DNA of 64,000 nucleotides from Parapedobacter tibetensis (GTDB lineage Bacteria; Bacteroidota; Bacteroidia; Sphingobacteriales; Sphingobacteriaceae): NCBI RefSeq assembly GCF_024704835.1, contig NZ_JAMXBE010000013.1, positions 116,802 to 180,801 of the forward strand, read 5' to 3'. Shown piece by piece: positions 39,424 to 48,677 of this stretch (position 1 is its first letter; each line of letters starts with the position of its first letter). The notes under the pieces were generated by a model. It saw only the letters and a program-made list of their open reading frames with translations, ran no database searches and was not told where the DNA came from. The position numbers and the translations under genes were made by a program.

Positions 39424-42063
39424 ATGGCATTAAGAATAGTAATCTTATTGCTTCTTTCCTTCCAATTCTTTCCATCCATCGCACAAGAAGGAAGTGTCAA
39501 GATAAAATCAGGTAAGCAATCGCTTATTTCTGTTTTAAATCATATAGAACGGAAATCAATGTATAATATCGTTTTTAGTGATGAATTTGTGGCCGAAGAT
39601 ATGATGGTTTATTTGGCCTCCGGAGAATATCCGATATCAACGTTATTAAATAAAATCTTATCAGGATACGATTTATTCTATAAAGAACTCTCCGGAAACC
39701 TGATTGTAATCGGCAATAAAAGTTCACAGTATACGCTGGAACAAGAGCAAGCAAAGATCCGGTTATCTGGCAATATCCGAAATGCAGACCAACAAGCTAT
39801 CTCCTATGCTTCCGTAAGCTTATTTTCAGGTAATCAGTTTTTAACAGGCACGACTACAGATACGTATGGGCGGTTTCATCTCCGCTATGCATTCAAAGAA
39901 GGAGAAGCGTATTCATTGAAGCTATCTTCCATCGGATATAAGGCTACTGAAACGTCGTTTAGCTACCCGGATACGGCCTTGTTTGCCAGTCTCCAATTGG
40001 AGCGAGAAAGTCGCCTCTTGGATGAGGTGCAAGTGAATGCGCAGAAACCAGCAATTGAGCGCAGGGCGGATCGGTTTATCGTTAATGTAGAAGGCAGCGT
40101 ATTGGAAAATGGAAGCAACGGCCTAGAAATTCTGCAAAAGTCGCCCGGCTTATGGGTGAATCCGAACGGTGCGATAAGCCTTCGGGGCCAGTCGGTACTT
40201 GTTATGATCAATGACGTGGTGCAACGGATGTCGTCAACCGATTTGGCGGAATATCTGCGTACGCTCCGGTCCGAAGATATTTCGAAAATCGAAATTTTAC
40301 CGAATCCACCCGCTGAGTTTGAAGCCGAGAGTTCGGGGGGAATTGTACATATCATCTTGAAAAAGGGCCGTGAGGAGGGTTTTGTCGGCTCGGTAAACAC
40401 ACAGTATAGGCAGCAGGTGGAGCGACCACGATATGGAGTAGCCGCCACGTTGAATTATAAAATCAAAGATTTCTATGCCTTCGGGTCGACGGGCTATGAA
40501 AAAGATCAAAGCGAATACATCGCCACTAACGATATCCACTATCCGGATCAAAGCGTCTATAATAGCTTCACCGATCGGTACAACAACAATGACCGCGCTA
40601 TGCTACGCTTAGGGGCAGTATATGATTTCAGCGCAAACCAATCCATCGGATTGCAGACCAACTTGAACAGGGGTAAGTTGCTCCAGTATTTTGATACGGA
40701 AATTGAACTGACGGGTCAAGAGCAGGCGCTTGACGGATTGGCTAATTCAGAATGGACAAGGAAACCTGAGTTTAGCAGCACTACCCTGAACTATTCGCTG
40801 AAGACCGACAGCCTAGGTTCCAGATTGAAATTCATTGCGGACTATGTACATAGCGAAAACCCCAACATCAATCATTTTCAATCCCGGTATTCGGATCCGC
40901 AACAGGATGCCACCTTCCGTAATTCGACGCCAAGTATAACACGGCTGTTTAGCGCCCAGACGGATTTCACCCAGTTATTCAAAAACAAGATGCAATTTAA
41001 AGTGGGGGCCAAATATACTTCAACCAACCGCGACAATGAGGTAGTCCATGAAAACTTCATCGTAGATAGTTGGATATTAGACCCAGGGCGCAGCAACCGA
41101 TTCATCTATAAAGAGCAGCTGATGATGGGATATGCATCTCTGGAGCATAAACTCAAGCGAACCAGCGTACAATTAGGCCTCAGGGCTGAGCAAACCATCA
41201 TGGATGGAAATTCATTTACTGCAGGGATACAGTTTCACCGCTCTTACCTGAATTTCTTTCCTTCTGTGTTCATTATGCATGAATTGGATAGTGCCAAAAA
41301 GACTTCTTTACTGCTCAACTATACCCGCAGGTTGAGCCGACCGTCATTTGCGTCGCTCAATCCTTACCGCCTGCAGTTTTATGATTATTTGGCCCAGATC
41401 GGCAATCCAGACTTGTTGCCGGAATATGTGAACAGGGTAGAGACTGGCGTCACCTTTGGCAGCGGCATTTCGTTCGATGTATACTTTTCGTCCACAGACA
41501 ACATGATGGCCCAATATGCGCAGTCCATCGATAAGGTGATTGAGTACCAAATCAGGAATTTCAACCATAGTTACCGTTACGGTGTGAGTTTGTTTGCCCC
41601 GATAAAAGTGAAAAAGTGGTGGTCCATGACGAACAACATGCACCTATCCACACTGCGTTATCGTATTCAGGATGTCGATTACAACAATACCTCCTTTAAT
41701 GTCAGCACGTTTCAGGTCTTCAACATCAAGAAAATAGGTGATGCCGATGTCTTTAGCTATTACCGGTCTCCTTATCTTTCCGCAAACTCGGACATGGCAT
41801 ACCAATTTGCCATGGACCTCGGGTATACCAAGCGCTTATTTGGAGATAGGGGCCGCCTGAGGCTCACTATCACCGATGTGTTTAATACCGCCCGGGAAAA
41901 AGATATCACCGAGGACAATGGGACGACCATCTACTTTTATCAGAAAAGGCCTACACGTACAGTTGGTCTATCATTCAGCTACACGTTTATGTCCGGCAAA
42001 AAATTCAGTAACAAGAAAATCGAAGAGAGTGCTGAAGATGAGCGGAAGAGAATTGGTAATTAA
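39424..42063 (+). CDS. TonB-dependent receptor-type outer-membrane barrel with STN signalling domain
   Basis: The 879-residue protein has a signal peptide (ending FPSIAQ, about 20). A secretin/TonB short N-terminal (STN) domain (about 22-95: VKIKSGKQSLISVLNHIERK) follows, as in FecA-like signalling receptors. Then come a carboxypeptidase-regulatory-like domain (about 110-190), a plug (LEILQKSPGLWVNPNGAISL) and a barrel of outer-membrane beta-barrel family 14 type that ends near TVGLSFSYTF. The STN domain normally contacts FecR, here encoded 4 bp upstream. The ligand is not known; the neighbouring murQ gene suggests a cell-wall sugar but does not prove it. Confidence 0.9.
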   Translation: MALRIVILLLLSFQFFPSIAQEGSVKIKSGKQSLISVLNHIERKSMYNIVFSDEFVAEDMMVYLASGEYPISTLLNKILSGYDLFYKELSGNLIVIGNKSSQYTLEQEQAKIRLSGNIRNADQQAISYASVSLFSGNQFLTGTTTDTYGRFHLRYAFKEGEAYSLKLSSIGYKATETSFSYPDTALFASLQLERESRLLDEVQVNAQKPAIERRADRFIVNVEGSVLENGSNGLEILQKSPGLWVNPNGAISLRGQSVLVMINDVVQRMSSTDLAEYLRTLRSEDISKIEILPNPPAEFEAESSGGIVHIILKKGREEGFVGSVNTQYRQQVERPRYGVAATLNYKIKDFYAFGSTGYEKDQSEYIATNDIHYPDQSVYNSFTDRYNNNDRAMLRLGAVYDFSANQSIGLQTNLNRGKLLQYFDTEIELTGQEQALDGLANSEWTRKPEFSSTTLNYSLKTDSLGSRLKFIADYVHSENPNINHFQSRYSDPQQDATFRNSTPSITRLFSAQTDFTQLFKNKMQFKVGAKYTSTNRDNEVVHENFIVDSWILDPGRSNRFIYKEQLMMGYASLEHKLKRTSVQLGLRAEQTIMDGNSFTAGIQFHRSYLNFFPSVFIMHELDSAKKTSLLLNYTRRLSRPSFASLNPYRLQFYDYLAQIGNPDLLPEYVNRVETGVTFGSGISFDVYFSSTDNMMAQYAQSIDKVIEYQIRNFNHSYRYGVSLFAPIKVKKWWSMTNNMHLSTLRYRIQDVDYNNTSFNVSTFQVFNIKKIGDADVFSYYRSPYLSANSDMAYQFAMDLGYTKRLFGDRGRLRLTITDVFNTAREKDITEDNGTTIYFYQKRPTRTVGLSFSYTFMSGKKFSNKKIEESAEDERKRIGN

Positions 42064-42093
42064 ATTAAGATGTCCAATCATCGACATACCGTT

Positions 42094-43413
42094 CTATTCT
42101 TTCGTAAATGTAAATTCGCCCCCACCTTGCTTCAGTATCATGGTTTTTTCCGTGGGGTCAAACTCAAGCACTACTCCAGCTTGGTCAAAATGGAATTTGT
42201 CTTTTTCAGTTGCCTCTAGCGGAAATGAAGGTTGCCCGGTTGCTTGGGCTATTAACGTATTTTCATTTTTGGTAATCGTTATTTTCAGCGGCATTTGCAT
42301 GGATGAATAAACTCCCAAGTATTGATCTAGGTCTGCTGAAGTAACCTCAAATGCACTAAATTCCGGGATATCATAGGGTTTGTCGTAAATCGCACTCAAT
42401 ATGGCAAGGGCAACATCATTGGTGTTAAAATTACTTCCGTTAGACATGAGGGCAAAAGAAATCCCTTCTTCAGGAAAATAGCCCCATGTCGACTTGAATC
42501 CATCTATCCCCCCGTTATGCCCAAATGCTTTCTTCTCCTGAAAAGAATTTTGGAATAGCCCCATTCCGTATCCGTCTTTGGATGTTTTCATCCGTTCAAC
42601 ACTTGCAATTGAAATAACCTTTCCCGAGAAAAGAGCCTCTCCAAACCTGATGATGTCTGTAGGAGTCGAAACGATAGCGCCGGCACCCAAAGGGATGGAG
42701 CTGTCTGTCTCCTGTTCCTTTATCCATTGCCCCTTAAATGTATAAGAGTTCGCTTCATTACTGTTTGGGTCAATTTTTCCTCCGAAATACGTATTCGTTA
42801 AACCTACAGGTTTCGTAATGTATTGTTCCAGCAGGTCGGCATACGGTTTTTCAAACGCCTTCTCAAGGATATACGTCAGCAATACATAGTTTGAATTGCT
42901 ATAGTTTGCTGTGGAATCCGGCTCAAAATCACTGCCCGATTTTGAAATGATTTCCACGATTTCTTTTTCCGTTTTCGGTTGTGTGTTCCACTCCGGATAA
43001 TCCTTGTTGGATGTGATGTTATGGATTCCACTTCGGTGGTTAAGCAAATTGCTTATGGTGATTTTTTCGGCATTTTTAATGCTTGGGAAGAATGTTTCAA
43101 TGGTTTGGTTTAGGCTTAATTTCTTTTCTTCTACCGCCTTTAATACCAAAGTGGCTGTAAATGTTTTTGAAATCGATCCGATTCTGTATTTCGTATTTTT
43201 GTTGGCCTTTTGGCTATTCGCTACATCAAGATATCCAACTGATCTGGTGTAAATTAATGTTCCGTTGTGAGAAATGGCCACGCTTCCCATAAACTTATCG
43301 TTTTTTTCAAGCGCATCAAAATAATTGTCTAATTTGGTTTTGTCTAGGTCTTGAGTAAACCCAATCTGGCTTATTAACGCAACAAATAGTGCCGCAATTA
43401 AATTTCTTGTCAT
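42094..43413 (-). CDS. Serine hydrolase, beta-lactamase/PBP fold (class C type)
   Basis: The 439-residue protein has a signal peptide (ending IGFTQ, about 21). The class C-like motifs are S80-x-x-K83 (GSISKTF), Y-x-N (YSNSNYVLL about 170) and HNGG (about 300, GHNGGIDGFKS). A C-terminal beta domain (about 360-439) follows. Such proteins are periplasmic or secreted esterases, peptidases or true beta-lactamases; the role is undefined here. It is convergent with the TonB barrel gene. It is AT-rich and differs from the serine hydrolase at 53542 apart from the shared fold. Confidence 0.85.
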   Translation of the reverse strand: MTRNLIAALFVALISQIGFTQDLDKTKLDNYFDALEKNDKFMGSVAISHNGTLIYTRSVGYLDVANSQKANKNTKYRIGSISKTFTATLVLKAVEEKKLSLNQTIETFFPSIKNAEKITISNLLNHRSGIHNITSNKDYPEWNTQPKTEKEIVEIISKSGSDFEPDSTANYSNSNYVLLTYILEKAFEKPYADLLEQYITKPVGLTNTYFGGKIDPNSNEANSYTFKGQWIKEQETDSSIPLGAGAIVSTPTDIIRFGEALFSGKVISIASVERMKTSKDGYGMGLFQNSFQEKKAFGHNGGIDGFKSTWGYFPEEGISFALMSNGSNFNTNDVALAILSAIYDKPYDIPEFSAFEVTSADLDQYLGVYSSMQMPLKITITKNENTLIAQATGQPSFPLEATEKDKFHFDQAGVVLEFDPTEKTMILKQGGGEFTFTKE

Positions 43414-43473
43414 GCATTTTTGACGCGTTCATTTAGCGTTTGTTACGGTCGTGGTATGGTCGAGAGTGGCAAA

Positions 43474-44340
43474 TCAACGGTTTTCAGCTATCATGTATCG
43501 GGGTTGCGAGAAATTTTGCAACCCTTTAATAAAACTGAGCTGGCCAGTATCCATGTGGTCAAGAAAATTGAACATGACCGTATTCAAATACAATTGGGCG
43601 GAGTTTTGCTTTTTGAAAGAAGTGGTTAGTCTATATATCGGATTTAAGGTCCACTCCGTGTTTTCAAGATCTCCAGCTGTCATAAAGATATTAATTGGAT
43701 TTTCCCGACTAGCCGTATGTAGTGTATCTGGAAGCCGGTTGAGGTAAAAATCATGGTACCACAGTGTAGGACTTGCTGCCACAATATTCGAAAACACCGA
43801 TCGCCCTTCGCTTGCCTGCTGCAACAGGGCATACAACGCAAAGTAACCACCAAAAGAATGCCCCAAAAGTGACCGCTGCAATGTATCCACCCGCAACTTA
43901 GACTCTAAATTCGGCAGCAACTCACGACTCAAAAATTGATAAAAATCCTTACCACCCCCTGGAGCGGTCATCTCATCGGTTTCCAAAGACTCCGGGTAGA
44001 GGAAATCCCTCACCCGTAGTGAATCCATCTTATGGAAGCTACCGTAGCCTATCCCTACCAAAATCATTGGAGGGAGCAAGCCCGTCATCTCATATTGGCG
44101 CATTACTGGTGCCATCGTTGGGAAATAGAAGTCGCCATCCAATAATACCACGATGGGATAGCGCGTGTCCGGACTGGTATTATATTCTTTTGGAAGCTGT
44201 ATGCTTACCGTAAACGTGTCTTTGACCGCTGATGAATAAAATGCTATTGTTTCAGCATCCACATAATTAGTCGACTGGCCTAGCTGTGCTATACCAGCAA
44301 ATGGAAGAAGAGAAAAAAATAAAGCTGACGTATAATTCAT
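43474..44340 (-). CDS. Alpha/beta hydrolase, putative esterase (Esterase D/IroE type)
   Basis: The 288-residue protein has a signal peptide (about 1-18). The esterase fold has RYPIVVLLDGDFYFPTMAP, then ILVGIGYGS, and the nucleophile elbow LLGHSFGGYFALYAL. His is probably the one in NFLDHMDTG near the C-terminus. This family includes siderophore and acyl-ester hydrolases; the substrate is not known. The start ATG overlaps the stop codon of the upstream TonB-receptor-like stub by 4 bp, so both were once one operon. Confidence 0.8.
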   Translation of the reverse strand: MNYTSALFFSLLPFAGIAQLGQSTNYVDAETIAFYSSAVKDTFTVSIQLPKEYNTSPDTRYPIVVLLDGDFYFPTMAPVMRQYEMTGLLPPMILVGIGYGSFHKMDSLRVRDFLYPESLETDEMTAPGGGKDFYQFLSRELLPNLESKLRVDTLQRSLLGHSFGGYFALYALLQQASEGRSVFSNIVAASPTLWYHDFYLNRLPDTLHTASRENPINIFMTAGDLENTEWTLNPIYRLTTSFKKQNSAQLYLNTVMFNFLDHMDTGQLSFIKGLQNFSQPRYMIAENR

Positions 44341-44528
44341 GGCTCTTTGTTATGGTTACGTTTTCCGGTAATGGTTATCTTGTCCATCATGATGTGGCGA
44401 ATGGTATCCCTTTGTTGTGCCAGCAAATAGGACGGCGCCATAGCTAGCAGCAGGCAACAGCCAAAGATCGATACAGGCTTGTTTATTCTTTGTATGATTA
44501 GGTAGGTATCTCCCATTGCTACAGACAA
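44337..44528 (-). pseudogene. N-terminal stub of a TonB-dependent receptor-like protein
   Basis: The 63-codon frame has a signal peptide (PVSIFGCCLLLAMAPSYLLA, then QQ) and the short stretch DKITITGKRNHN, which is how many TonB receptors start (I-T-V-T-G-K-R). It then stops at a TGA that overlaps the esterase start codon. A receptor would be 650 or more residues. The stub could be a deletion remnant that leaves promoter and leader for the esterase gene, or a small exported peptide. Confidence 0.45.
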
Positions 44529-44536
44529 TATGGGAT

Positions 44537-44544
44537 CAAAAATA
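44537..44544 (-). promoter_or_regulatory. -7 box upstream of the stub/esterase genes
   Basis: On the minus strand TATTTTTG matches TAnnTTTG and lies 8 bp before the ATG at 44528. No TTTG stands at the expected spacing, so the call is weak. Confidence 0.35.
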
Positions 44545-44653
44545 GTCTGATAACAAACAGGTAGTTAATGTTTTAACGTTTTTAACAGTTTTTACATTTT
44601 TTAACGAATACATTCATGAAATGTCGTCAATGAATGTAGGAATTAGTTGCGCT

Positions 44654-44755
44654 TTATAACGGGCGTTTCAATGAAAGCATATAATCTGCGTGAAGTCCTT
44701 CATGATAGAGCAGGTAGCCGAACTGCTTAAGTTTAACCTTATTATAAGCATAACT
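44654..44755 (-). pseudogene. DinB-family protein, C-terminal remnant
   Basis: A minus frame reads YAYNKVKLKQFGYLLYHEGL, then HADYMLSLKRPL and TAA. The F-G-Y-L-x-x-H-E-G-L-H-x-x-Y block is the C-terminal metal-binding helix of DinB-like proteins. The first 100 or more residues are missing. It has nothing in common with the intact DinB gene at 59723 beyond the family. Confidence 0.5.
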
Positions 44756-44806
44756 AACCAAGAAGACAAAACCAAGGAAACAAATTATTTGTGATGAGGT
44801 CGCTTT

Positions 44807-45286
44807 TTAATGTTGTTTTTTCATCCGGAAAGTCTGCTTATGTTCTTTACCGTTTTTCGTTCCCGAAATTTCAGCAATCAATGAATCTGCATTGATTTTT
44901 GTGTACGATATGACTTGAGGGAAATCGTGTTTTGGATTTTCAAACACCAATACAGTGTCCGAAACTGTTTTCAACGCAAAACGGACAGGCACATTATTGT
45001 TCTGATTTTTTACCGTTGGAATATAAAAAAGGCTGTCTTGCTTTTGAATTAGTTTTATTGTTTCAAAAACAAGGGTGTCCTTTTCTTGTATCATATAACT
45101 TTTACCAAACAATACACTCTCGTTTACTTTAACCCAAGTTTCGTAAATACAACCTTTTGGGGTATTGTTTTCCCAAGTTCCGATGAGCCACTCCGCTTTC
45201 TTGATTTGTTTTTCCGTTTCAGTTTTCCAACCGCAAAAAACAAGTATTCCAACCAGGGTAAATAGTATATATAATTTCATTTTCAT
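44807..45286 (-). CDS. DUF6265-family exported protein
   Basis: The 159-residue protein has a hydrophobic signal (KLYILFTLVGILVFCGW) and one DUF6265 domain: KKAEWLIGTWENNTPKGCIY, then ETWVKVNESVLFGKSYMI, FENPKHDFPQVISYTK and ISGTKNGKEHKQTFRM. The G-T-W-E-N and H-D-F-P-Q motifs define the family, which looks like a lipocalin-type small barrel. Its function is unknown. I start at 45286 (MKMKLY), because the in-frame ATG at 45352 adds a second hydrophobic stretch. It follows the AraC gene at 45355 and may be controlled by it. Confidence 0.75.
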   Translation of the reverse strand: MKMKLYILFTLVGILVFCGWKTETEKQIKKAEWLIGTWENNTPKGCIYETWVKVNESVLFGKSYMIQEKDTLVFETIKLIQKQDSLFYIPTVKNQNNNVPVRFALKTVSDTVLVFENPKHDFPQVISYTKINADSLIAEISGTKNGKEHKQTFRMKKQH

Positions 45287-45354
45287 TGTTTTTAAGGTTA
45301 CAAGTGCAAAGTAGCAAACAATTATAAGAGTGAAATTGTAAAAACACGACAATC

Positions 45355-46191
45355 CTACCCTGCACCATAAAAGAGGGAAGACATTTTCAGGTTTTCGCCA
45401 TAAAATTCCTTTGGGGTAAATCCTGTAAATTCCTTAAAGTCTTTAATAAAATGGGCTTGGTCGTAATACTCGCCTTCGTATGCCAAAGCTGTAAAACTTG
45501 TAAATTGCTTGTTCACCAATAACTTAAGCGTAGCTTGTAACCTGATGGTTTTAGAAAGTTGCTTTGGACTTAAACCAATGGTTGAAGAAAATTTGCGCTC
45601 CAATTGTCTTCGGTTAATGACAATGCGCTTGGAGAGTTCATTAATAGAAAGTTGCCCGTTGGCGGTCAATATCATATCGACCGTTGATTTTATGATGCGA
45701 TCAATAGTTTTTGAATCTGCCAATCGGCCTATTAAAAACGCTTCAGTGAGGTTTATTCGTTCAGAAGCTGTCTTTGCATTCAAAACGTTTTGCGCTATTT
45801 CCTGTCCGCCTTTTCCAAATAATTTTTCCAATGCCACAGCGCTGTTTTCCATTTCTTTTATGGATATAGTTGCAAATGGTATAAAGCCATCGGGGTGAAA
45901 ACGAACGGAGAATATTCCTGTTTCACCCATTGGCTCTATTTCAAGGGGTTGTGTTAGCTGCCCGATGACAAAGCATCTTGGCTGGACAATGCTGTTCTCC
46001 TTTCCTAGATATTGTTTGTATAAATCGCCATAATGAAAAATCATTTCCATACACCCATCAGGGACTATTGTTTGCCGTTGAGCATGTTCTTCCCCTCCTG
46101 CCTGGCGGGTAGGTTTCGGGCTTTCCAATGTCCAATAGCATTTTACAAATGCACTAAGGTCCTTATTGGGCTCAAACGTTTGGTAGTTCAT
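45355..46191 (-). CDS. AraC-family transcriptional regulator (DUF6597-type N-terminus)
   Basis: The 278-residue protein begins MNYQTFEPNKDLSAFVKCYW and has IVPDGCMEMIFHYGD, the same N-terminal sensor as the regulators at 4827 and 6477. Its AraC domain (about 170-265) has LSINELSKRIVINRRQLERK and then YEGEYYDQAHFIKDFKEFTG. A GGGG-type low-complexity insert (PTRQAGGEEHAQ) sits about residue 27-38. Its nearest downstream gene is the DUF6265 gene (69 bp), a plausible target. Confidence 0.85.
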   Translation of the reverse strand: MNYQTFEPNKDLSAFVKCYWTLESPKPTRQAGGEEHAQRQTIVPDGCMEMIFHYGDLYKQYLGKENSIVQPRCFVIGQLTQPLEIEPMGETGIFSVRFHPDGFIPFATISIKEMENSAVALEKLFGKGGQEIAQNVLNAKTASERINLTEAFLIGRLADSKTIDRIIKSTVDMILTANGQLSINELSKRIVINRRQLERKFSSTIGLSPKQLSKTIRLQATLKLLVNKQFTSFTALAYEGEYYDQAHFIKDFKEFTGFTPKEFYGENLKMSSLFYGAG

Positions 46192-46301
46192 CTGTTGATT
46201 ATTTATTAATCCATCATAAAGTGCCTTAATGCATGCTGTTCTAAAATTGTCTATCCCCTTAGCGATGCTCAGACGATTACCAAATTAGGTAAATCTTTCT
46301 T

Positions 46302-46766
46302 TTAATCAAGTGCTTGCTGTGGAATTCCTTCTCCATGAAACATATGTGTCGATATTGCAATGCGATTCCAAATGTTAGCTGTCCCGATTTGCATAATAAT
46401 TTGAGCTATTTCATTTTCGTTGAAATATACCCTTGCAGTTTGAAAAGTGATATCCGTCAATCCTTTGTCAGCTATCAAGCTTACTTCGTCTGTGATTGCC
46501 AATAAAGATTTTTCCTTTTCAGTAAAGAATGGCGATTCCCACCATGCAGTCAGGGCAAATATTCTTTTCTGATGTTCCTCATCACTTAAGGCTTCAGCGC
46601 TATGTTTTTCTATACAATAAGCACAACCATTTATTTGAGCTGCTCTTATATTAATCAAGTTCCTCAACGTTTTATCCAAACCTGTCGTATTAAGATATTT
46701 TTCCAGTCCAAACATTGCTTTGTATGCGTTTGGTTCTAAATCTTTGATGCTAATTCGTTGTTTCAT
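46302..46766 (-). CDS. Carboxymuconolactone decarboxylase/AhpD-family protein
   Basis: The 154-residue helical protein has the AhpD redox motif C-x-x-C in NIRAAQINGCAYCIEKHSAE (about residues 52-60), followed by the conserved His. AhpD-like proteins act as disulfide reductases or peroxidases of the alkylhydroperoxidase type. It lies directly after the DoxX gene with a 4-bp ATGA overlap, so the two are translated together. The pair DoxX/CMD, next to a Crp/Fnr-like regulator, is a common Bacteroidota redox-stress set. Confidence 0.85.
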   Translation of the reverse strand: MKQRISIKDLEPNAYKAMFGLEKYLNTTGLDKTLRNLINIRAAQINGCAYCIEKHSAEALSDEEHQKRIFALTAWWESPFFTEKEKSLLAITDEVSLIADKGLTDITFQTARVYFNENEIAQIIMQIGTANIWNRIAISTHMFHGEGIPQQALD

Positions 46767-47212
46767 GTTTTTCTATTTTGTAGGTAGTTGTCCAAACTAT
46801 AACGATATGTATTCATCATACTCAATAAAAAACATGCGCTGGCACCTATCCATACCGAATAATTAAAAGTGGATTTAATGCCGAATGCCATGGTCATGGC
46901 CACTGCAAAAAGCGTCAATAAAATACCGGATAATACGCTGGTAATTTTGGTTTTATATCCAATCAATAATAAAAGGGCAAAAACAACTTCCAAGGCCGTG
47001 GCTGTAATCGCCAATAACTCGCCAATTTGCTGAGACACGAAAAAATTGAGTTTGTTTGAATAAATTAAAAAACTCTCCCAGTCTCCCCAAGAGGCGTTTG
47101 GGCTTCCTGGTTCACCCCAATAACCTAAACGGTCTGCCACCGCCGATAAAAAAGCAGTTGCCACTGCTACCCGCACAAATAGTTGAATATACTGCTGGTT
47201 GTAAGCGCTCAT
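46763..47212 (-). CDS. DoxX-family membrane protein
   Basis: The 149-residue protein has four membrane helices (about 10-28, 58-82, 86-108 and 115-135). DoxX features are visible: LFVRVAVATAFLSAVADRLG and EVVFALLLLIGYKTKITSVL. It is probably an inner-membrane component of a redox/detoxification unit. It is the first gene of the two-gene set with the AhpD-like protein. The Crp/Fnr-like gene lies 76 bp upstream and is a likely regulator. Confidence 0.8.
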   Translation of the reverse strand: MSAYNQQYIQLFVRVAVATAFLSAVADRLGYWGEPGSPNASWGDWESFLIYSNKLNFFVSQQIGELLAITATALEVVFALLLLIGYKTKITSVLSGILLTLFAVAMTMAFGIKSTFNYSVWIGASACFLLSMMNTYRYSLDNYLQNRKT

Positions 47213-47288
47213 TCCTTGACATTTTATATAGGCAAATTTAGCCGTCCCATGTGAATTAGAAGTTAAACCAGTTTAAGAAATGGGGTTT

Positions 47289-47855
47289 TCAGGTTTTTTT
47301 CCTTATCTCACTAAGATACTCTGGTGTAAATCCTAAATAGGAAGCCAACATGTATTGAGGAACCCGTTGTACAAATTCTGGGAAATGAGATGAAAAATGA
47401 CGGTACAATTCTTCTCTGGAGTAATCGTAGAGAAATTTAATTCGAAACTGTGACGCGGCATAAGCATGTTGCCTTACCAACCTGAAATATCGCTCCAGTA
47501 CCGGTACATCTTCAAATAATCGCTCAGCGGAAGATGCATTTAATCGTATTATTTTGGCGTTTTCAATGGTCTGTAAGTAGAAGGGGGAAGCTTTCTGAGT
47601 CATTAAGCTCATATAATCCGACATCCACCAGTTTTCGATAGCAAACTGGGTGATTTGCTCTGTGCCATTTTCTTTGATAAAATACATGCGTAAACAGCCT
47701 TGGCTCACAAAATAATCGGATTGGCAAATCCCACCTTCCTGTAACAGGAATTCTTTCTTTTTTATTGAGATTACCTGGGTTTCTTCATAGAGTCGTTTAA
47801 TATCCGAATCTGTCAGATGAACATAATTTTGGATATGTCTAACTAGATTTTTCAT
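47289..47855 (-). CDS. Crp/Fnr-family transcriptional regulator
   Basis: The 188-residue protein has a cyclic-nucleotide-type beta-barrel (about 20-115: KEFLLQEGGICQSDYFVSQG and ITQFAIENWWMSDYMSLMTQ). A C-terminal HTH follows that ends VPQYMLASYLGFTPEYLSEI, a short version typical of Bacteroidota Crp-like proteins. It lies upstream of the DoxX/AhpD pair and is probably its regulator. It has no Cys-rich Fe-S motif, so it is not an FNR-type oxygen sensor. Confidence 0.85.
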   Translation of the reverse strand: MKNLVRHIQNYVHLTDSDIKRLYEETQVISIKKKEFLLQEGGICQSDYFVSQGCLRMYFIKENGTEQITQFAIENWWMSDYMSLMTQKASPFYLQTIENAKIIRLNASSAERLFEDVPVLERYFRLVRQHAYAASQFRIKFLYDYSREELYRHFSSHFPEFVQRVPQYMLASYLGFTPEYLSEIRKKT

Positions 47856-48020
47856 AAATATTGAATTTACTTTATGTTCTTTATGGCATCTTGAGCATAC
47901 CTTTCCATTTTACATTGTTCTCTGTAGCTTAATATTTAAAGATAGTACTTTTTCGCCTTCTTCATTGTCTGATTTTCTTAGAGCGTCATATCGATTATAA
48001 ATTATAAAAAAATGCGCTAA

Positions 48021-48057
48021 TATAAAAACGAAAAGGCCGACACTATCCGTGCCGGCC
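48021..48057 (-). terminator. Terminator of the lipoprotein gene at 48087
   Basis: GGCCGACAC (48035-48043) pairs with GTGCCGGCC (48049-48057) with one mismatch. On the minus strand the stem is followed by a T-rich run (TTTTCGTTTTTATA). It lies 30 bp past the stop codon at 48087. Confidence 0.75.
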
Positions 48058-48086
48058 CCTTCAACGCTAACAAACTACCGCTATCC

Positions 48087-48677
48087 CTATTGAAGAACCC
48101 AAACTTTCAGTTCCACCGTGGTAAGGTTTTGAGCAAGGCTGGTAACCCGGAAAATCCCCTTAACACCATCTGCGGTTTCAAAAACATAGGCAGCGCCTTC
48201 CGGAAAGTCCTTTACCGAGGCCTCGGCACCACTGCCATCAGCAAACATTTTGTTAATGAAAGCTTCGTTGATGGATTCGGGGTCAGATTGTGCTTGCTTT
48301 GCAAATACGTCAAAGGTCATGGGCAGATCCTTAAAAATGGTTGTACTCTTGTGTGCCCAACTCTCCTGCCCGTATTGATGAGGATACGCGGTAGGCGAAT
48401 ACAAGCCCCAGTTAATATCATTGAGATTATACCCGAAAGCAATATTCTTCTGTAAAGCTGCCTTTGAAGAAATTTCTTCCATAGCATGTACCGACTGATC
48501 GGATATGGAAAACCATACTACTGCCTTCTCAGGGTCCTTTTCCGTATTATGGTTTTTCAGGGTAACAGTTCCGGTCTTAACCGTTTTCACCGGTTCAGGA
48601 ACAACGCCCTTATCCTTTTTGCAGGATCCCAGGGCCAGGATGATTAGTGCCAGTATGGCGGTAAACTTTGTTTTCAT
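48087..48677 (-). CDS. Lipoprotein of unknown function
   Basis: The 196-residue protein has a lipoprotein signal (KFTAILALIILALGS then Cys20). The mature part has a beta-rich pattern: VWFSISDQSVHAMEEISSKA, then FGYNLNDINWGLYSPTAYP and AAYVFETADGVKGIFRVTSL. The final VELKVWVLQ could be the edge strand of a HmuY-like fold, but I cannot prove this. I start at 48677; the upstream ATG at 48701 would add eight polar residues before the signal. A terminator follows. No operon partner is present. Confidence 0.65.
   Translation of the reverse strand: MKTKFTAILALIILALGSCKKDKGVVPEPVKTVKTGTVTLKNHNTEKDPEKAVVWFSISDQSVHAMEEISSKAALQKNIAFGYNLNDINWGLYSPTAYPHQYGQESWAHKSTTIFKDLPMTFDVFAKQAQSDPESINEAFINKMFADGSGAEASVKDFPEGAAYVFETADGVKGIFRVTSLAQNLTTVELKVWVLQ

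Noticed and set aside
39963-40448. 161-codon minus frame within the TonB-barrel gene
   Set aside because: It is a shadow of a complete receptor gene and is rich in Arg, Ser and Pro as expected for an antisense reading.
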